DNA from: an uncultured Mesocricetibacter sp.
GTDB taxonomy: Bacteria; Pseudomonadota; Gammaproteobacteria; Enterobacterales; Pasteurellaceae
Length of the DNA stretch: 7,302 nt
Assembly (NCBI GenBank): GCA_905373425.1
Contig: CAJPST010000114.1
Location: 1-7,302 of the forward strand
Direction: 5' to 3'
Part shown: piece by piece, positions 5,310 through 7,302 of the stretch
Position numbering within the stretch: the first letter of the stretch is position 1
How the letters are laid out: every line of letters starts with the position of its first letter
The notes under the pieces: model-generated
Told to the model about the DNA's origin: nothing
The model's database searches: none
Seen by the model: the letters and a program-made list of their open reading frames with translations, nothing else
Made by a program: the position numbers and the translations under genes

Positions 5310-5385
5310 GTGGATTATTCTTAGCAATAATTCCAAAACTGAGTATTAACTCATAATCAACTTTTTAAATAGGTAAATACACACT

Positions 5386-7122
5386 ATGAAAAAGAACCAA
5401 TTCATAAAATTTAGTTTAACTTTAGTATGTGCGGGCGTTTTAGCAGCATGTCACTCATCAGGCAACAAAGATGACGATGCGCAAAAACGTGCTCAAGAAC
5501 AAGCTCAAAAACAGAGAGAAGCTGATGCGGCAAAAGCAAAAGCAGAGGCTGAGAAAGCTAAAAAATTAGCTCAGGAAACTGAAAAAGAACTTAAACTTCA
5601 AAAACAATTATCTTCGACTGGCGACCACGGTGGAAAATTTGTTAAGAAAACTAATTCTAACTTAGTAACTAACCAAGCTGTTGAGGCGGCTAATAGCAAA
5701 TCTTCTACTTCTATTACCGGCATGACAGTTCCGCTTTATCCAAGTTTAGATACTATCGTTGTGGCAACTCCGGTTGATAAGAATGGTAAAGCACTTTCAA
5801 ATGCAGCACAAATTTATTTGGAAGACTTTGACTTCCGTGGAAATGATCGTGATGTTGCTAAAGCTGCCGGAACTCCAGGTCGTTATACTTTGAAACACAT
5901 TTATAACATTGGGGCAGCCGAAAATGATGAGGATCCTAAACTTCCATCTGTTGATAAAGCTACGCTAGGTAAAACTAAGAACGCTGGTGTAGCACGTAAC
6001 CCAGGCTTCAACGAATACACTAAAACAGATCGTAAAGGCCAACAGGAAGGTATTGCATTTGTTTATGAAAACGGTCGTTTGAACTACACCAAAAAAGTTG
6101 AAGGTGTTGATGTTTTAGATAAACGTACTGCGCGTACCGAATTCAGAAAGAATGGCTTTGCTTCAACCGGTCGTTTGGATGAATCTGTAGCAGAAGTTTA
6201 TGGTCACAGAACTTTCGTTACCGGTGATTCTGAATCAGGTAGAGACAACGGTGAATATAATGTATCTAATGCACCGTTTGTTGCTGCAGGTAATATCTTA
6301 AATGCTGCTACTAACCCAAGTGCAGCTGATACCGGTGTGAGAAAAGTTGGCGGAAAAGATGAGGAGTATACTGCCGGTGGTAAATTGAAATATGTTCAAT
6401 ACGGTCGTGTTACTTCTCAATTAGATGAAGTTAACCTTGATGACTTGGCAGCAGGTAAGAATATTGTAACATTAGGCACTAAAATTGCTAGCTACGGTGG
6501 TTACGGAGACCAAGGTACAGAAGATCACTACTTCTATCGTGGTGTGAGCAGCACTCCATACAGCACAAAATTGGCATCTGACTTAGCTGCTACTTATTTT
6601 GGTAAAACTGGAACTCCTAGCGGCGTATTAGACTATCGTGGTCATGCAGTAACTTATAACTTGGATCGTGACCTTAAACTTGGTGATAAAGTACCTAATG
6701 CGATTGGTTATACCCACCACTTAGTGAGTGGTACGCACGTTAACGCTAAAATTGATTTAGCAACCAGTGCTGTGACCGGTAGATTATATAACGTATGGGC
6801 TTATAGTAACGGGCAAGAGAACGGTAAGGTAACTGATGAGTTAGCTAGCTTCAGTGGTAAATTAGCAAACAATGGTAGCATTGCCGGTTCATCTACTAGA
6901 TTGAACAATAATGGTACTAAAGATAAAGGTACCTTAGTTGCCAGCTTATTTGGTCCTAAAGGTGAAGAGTTGGGTGGTACTATCTCAAGCGACGATACTA
7001 TCAATAACTGGGGAGCATCATTTGGTGCAGCACTACAAAACGCAGGTCCTGCGGGTGAAAAACCAGCTCTCGGTGAAAGTACCGACCAAGGTAACTTAAA
7101 TAACCCTAACATTGGTAAATAA
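5386..7122 (+). CDS. Surface lipoprotein with TbpB-like C-terminal beta-barrel (predicted Slam-type substrate)
   Basis: This is predicted to be an outer-membrane-anchored lipoprotein displayed on the cell surface. The signal peptide is residues 1-21 with lipobox LAAC, lipid on Cys22. Next comes a polar tether, then a Lys/Ala/Glu/Gln-rich segment (about 31-75) with strong coiled-coil character, an unrecognised beta-rich middle (about 110-400) and a C-terminal region (about 412-548) that reads like the TbpB-type barrel (PF01298 class): GVLDYRGHAVTYN (413-425), VNAKIDLATSAVTGRLYN (452-469), FSGKLANNGSIAG (489-501) and LFGPKGEELGGTI (521-533), the last close to the family FYGPxAxExGG hallmark. 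A polar tail of about 28 residues follows the barrel. Relatives bind transferrin, heme proteins or factor H; the ligand here cannot be told. The ribosome site is weak (AGG, 12 nt before the ATG). Arg codons are CGT, then AGA, with no others, consistent with good expression. No partner Slam or TonB receptor gene is in view. Confidence 0.85.
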   Translation: MKKNQFIKFSLTLVCAGVLAACHSSGNKDDDAQKRAQEQAQKQREADAAKAKAEAEKAKKLAQETEKELKLQKQLSSTGDHGGKFVKKTNSNLVTNQAVEAANSKSSTSITGMTVPLYPSLDTIVVATPVDKNGKALSNAAQIYLEDFDFRGNDRDVAKAAGTPGRYTLKHIYNIGAAENDEDPKLPSVDKATLGKTKNAGVARNPGFNEYTKTDRKGQQEGIAFVYENGRLNYTKKVEGVDVLDKRTARTEFRKNGFASTGRLDESVAEVYGHRTFVTGDSESGRDNGEYNVSNAPFVAAGNILNAATNPSAADTGVRKVGGKDEEYTAGGKLKYVQYGRVTSQLDEVNLDDLAAGKNIVTLGTKIASYGGYGDQGTEDHYFYRGVSSTPYSTKLASDLAATYFGKTGTPSGVLDYRGHAVTYNLDRDLKLGDKVPNAIGYTHHLVSGTHVNAKIDLATSAVTGRLYNVWAYSNGQENGKVTDELASFSGKLANNGSIAGSSTRLNNNGTKDKGTLVASLFGPKGEELGGTISSDDTINNWGASFGAALQNAGPAGEKPALGESTDQGNLNNPNIGK

Positions 7123-7150
7123 TTTTACCGGTTAGTTAAATTATAAATCT

Positions 7151-7180
7151 AACAGCTCATCTCGGTGGGCTGTTTTTTTT
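7151..7180 (+). terminator. Intrinsic terminator of the lipoprotein gene
   Basis: AACAGCTCA (7151-7159) pairs with TGGGCTGTT (7166-7174) in a 9-bp stem with one G-U pair and a 6-nt loop, followed by a run of eight T (7173-7180). It lies 28 nt past the stop codon. It suggests the lipoprotein is the last, and probably only, gene of its transcript. Confidence 0.93.
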
Positions 7181-7190
7181 CGGTGATAAT

Positions 7191-7289
7191 TTTTAGAATA
7201 TTTTTCTACTAAAATTCGTTTCAAATGAATTTATAATGAAATCGAATGTCAAATATCAATGTGAAAATTCATTGAAGAATATTCTAAAA
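7191..7289. repeat. Nested inverted repeats at the right edge
   Basis: TTTTAGAATATT (7191-7202) is repeated inverted as AATATTCTAAAA (7278-7289). Inside it, AATGAATTT (7224-7232) matches inverted AAATTCATT (7265-7273), and ATTCGTTTCA (about 7214-7223) is nearly inverted in TGAAATCGAAT (about 7237-7247). A perfect TATAAT (7232-7237) lacks a convincing -35. The arms are AT-rich, so chance is a real possibility; the region may be the control region of the next gene. Confidence 0.35.
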
Positions 7290-7302
7290 TTAACTCTCAC
7301 TT

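Larger units (their letters stand above)
4984..5385. other. Divergent intergenic region, nudC / surface lipoprotein
   Basis: This is a 402-bp AT-rich gap between two divergent genes, with no open frame that I can support. From left to right it holds the nudC promoter, a featureless AT-rich stretch (about 5053-5140), an orphan hairpin (5146-5166), a CATTAT-N5-ATAATG inverted repeat (5168-5184), one GTAAA half-site (5209-5213), the lipoprotein promoter (5238-5266) and a structured leader (about 5273-5385). No uptake sequence is present. Confidence 0.8.

Noticed and set aside
6801..7112. Open frame of 103 codons on the minus strand
   Set aside because: It is antisense to the lipoprotein's barrel domain. 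Pro/Leu/Ser-rich composition is what reversed barrel codons give, and no promoter or ribosome site was seen.
1..7302. CRISPR arrays, tRNA or rRNA genes, insertion sequences, prophage genes
   Set aside because: I saw no regularly spaced repeats, cloverleaf-like or rRNA-like sequence, transposase motifs or phage genes.

Overview
The window looks like chromosome of a Pasteurellaceae species (Haemophilus / Aggregatibacter / Pasteurella side of the family). Two things support this. First, there are five exact copies of the Hin-type DNA uptake signal AAGTGCGGT or its complement (156-164, 3015-3023, 3764-3772, 4139-4147, 4163-4171). Second, the gene order nudC-hemE-yjaG-hup is the gammaproteobacterial (E. 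coli-like) order with nfi absent. I cannot name the species.

Layout: 1-1141 (minus) is the first 380 codons of the ABC-F ATPase YheS, cut by the left edge. Divergent from it is a MarC-family inner-membrane protein (1228-1845, plus). A shared two-way terminator (1901-1933) separates MarC from hup. The minus-strand block, read right to left, is nudC (4983-4201), hemE (4089-3025), yjaG/DUF416 (3005-2412) and hup/HU (2233-1955). These are housekeeping genes for NADH/NAD-RNA hydrolysis, heme synthesis and nucleoid structure. nudC has its own sigma70-like promoter and ends at a terminator built from two inverted uptake sequences. hemE and yjaG are 19 nt apart. hup has its own promoter.

The right third differs. 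A 400-bp AT-rich divergent intergenic region full of inverted repeats leads into a 578-residue lipoprotein (5386-7122, plus). It has a clear lipobox, a Lys/Ala/Glu-rich coiled-coil stalk and a C-terminal TbpB-like beta-barrel carrying the FGPKGEELGG signature. I read it as a surface lipoprotein of the kind exported by Slam proteins; its ligand is unknown. It has an extended -10 promoter, a roughly 110-nt structured leader with two mutually exclusive hairpins, and a strong terminator. No Slam or TonB-receptor gene is visible before the right edge.

The most interesting items are the lipoprotein with its leader RNA, a 19-bp sequence matching the CpxR box (GTAAA-N5-GTAAA) found identically upstream of marC/yheS and of hup, and the recruitment of uptake sequences as a terminator, as a Shine-Dalgarno region and as coding sequence.
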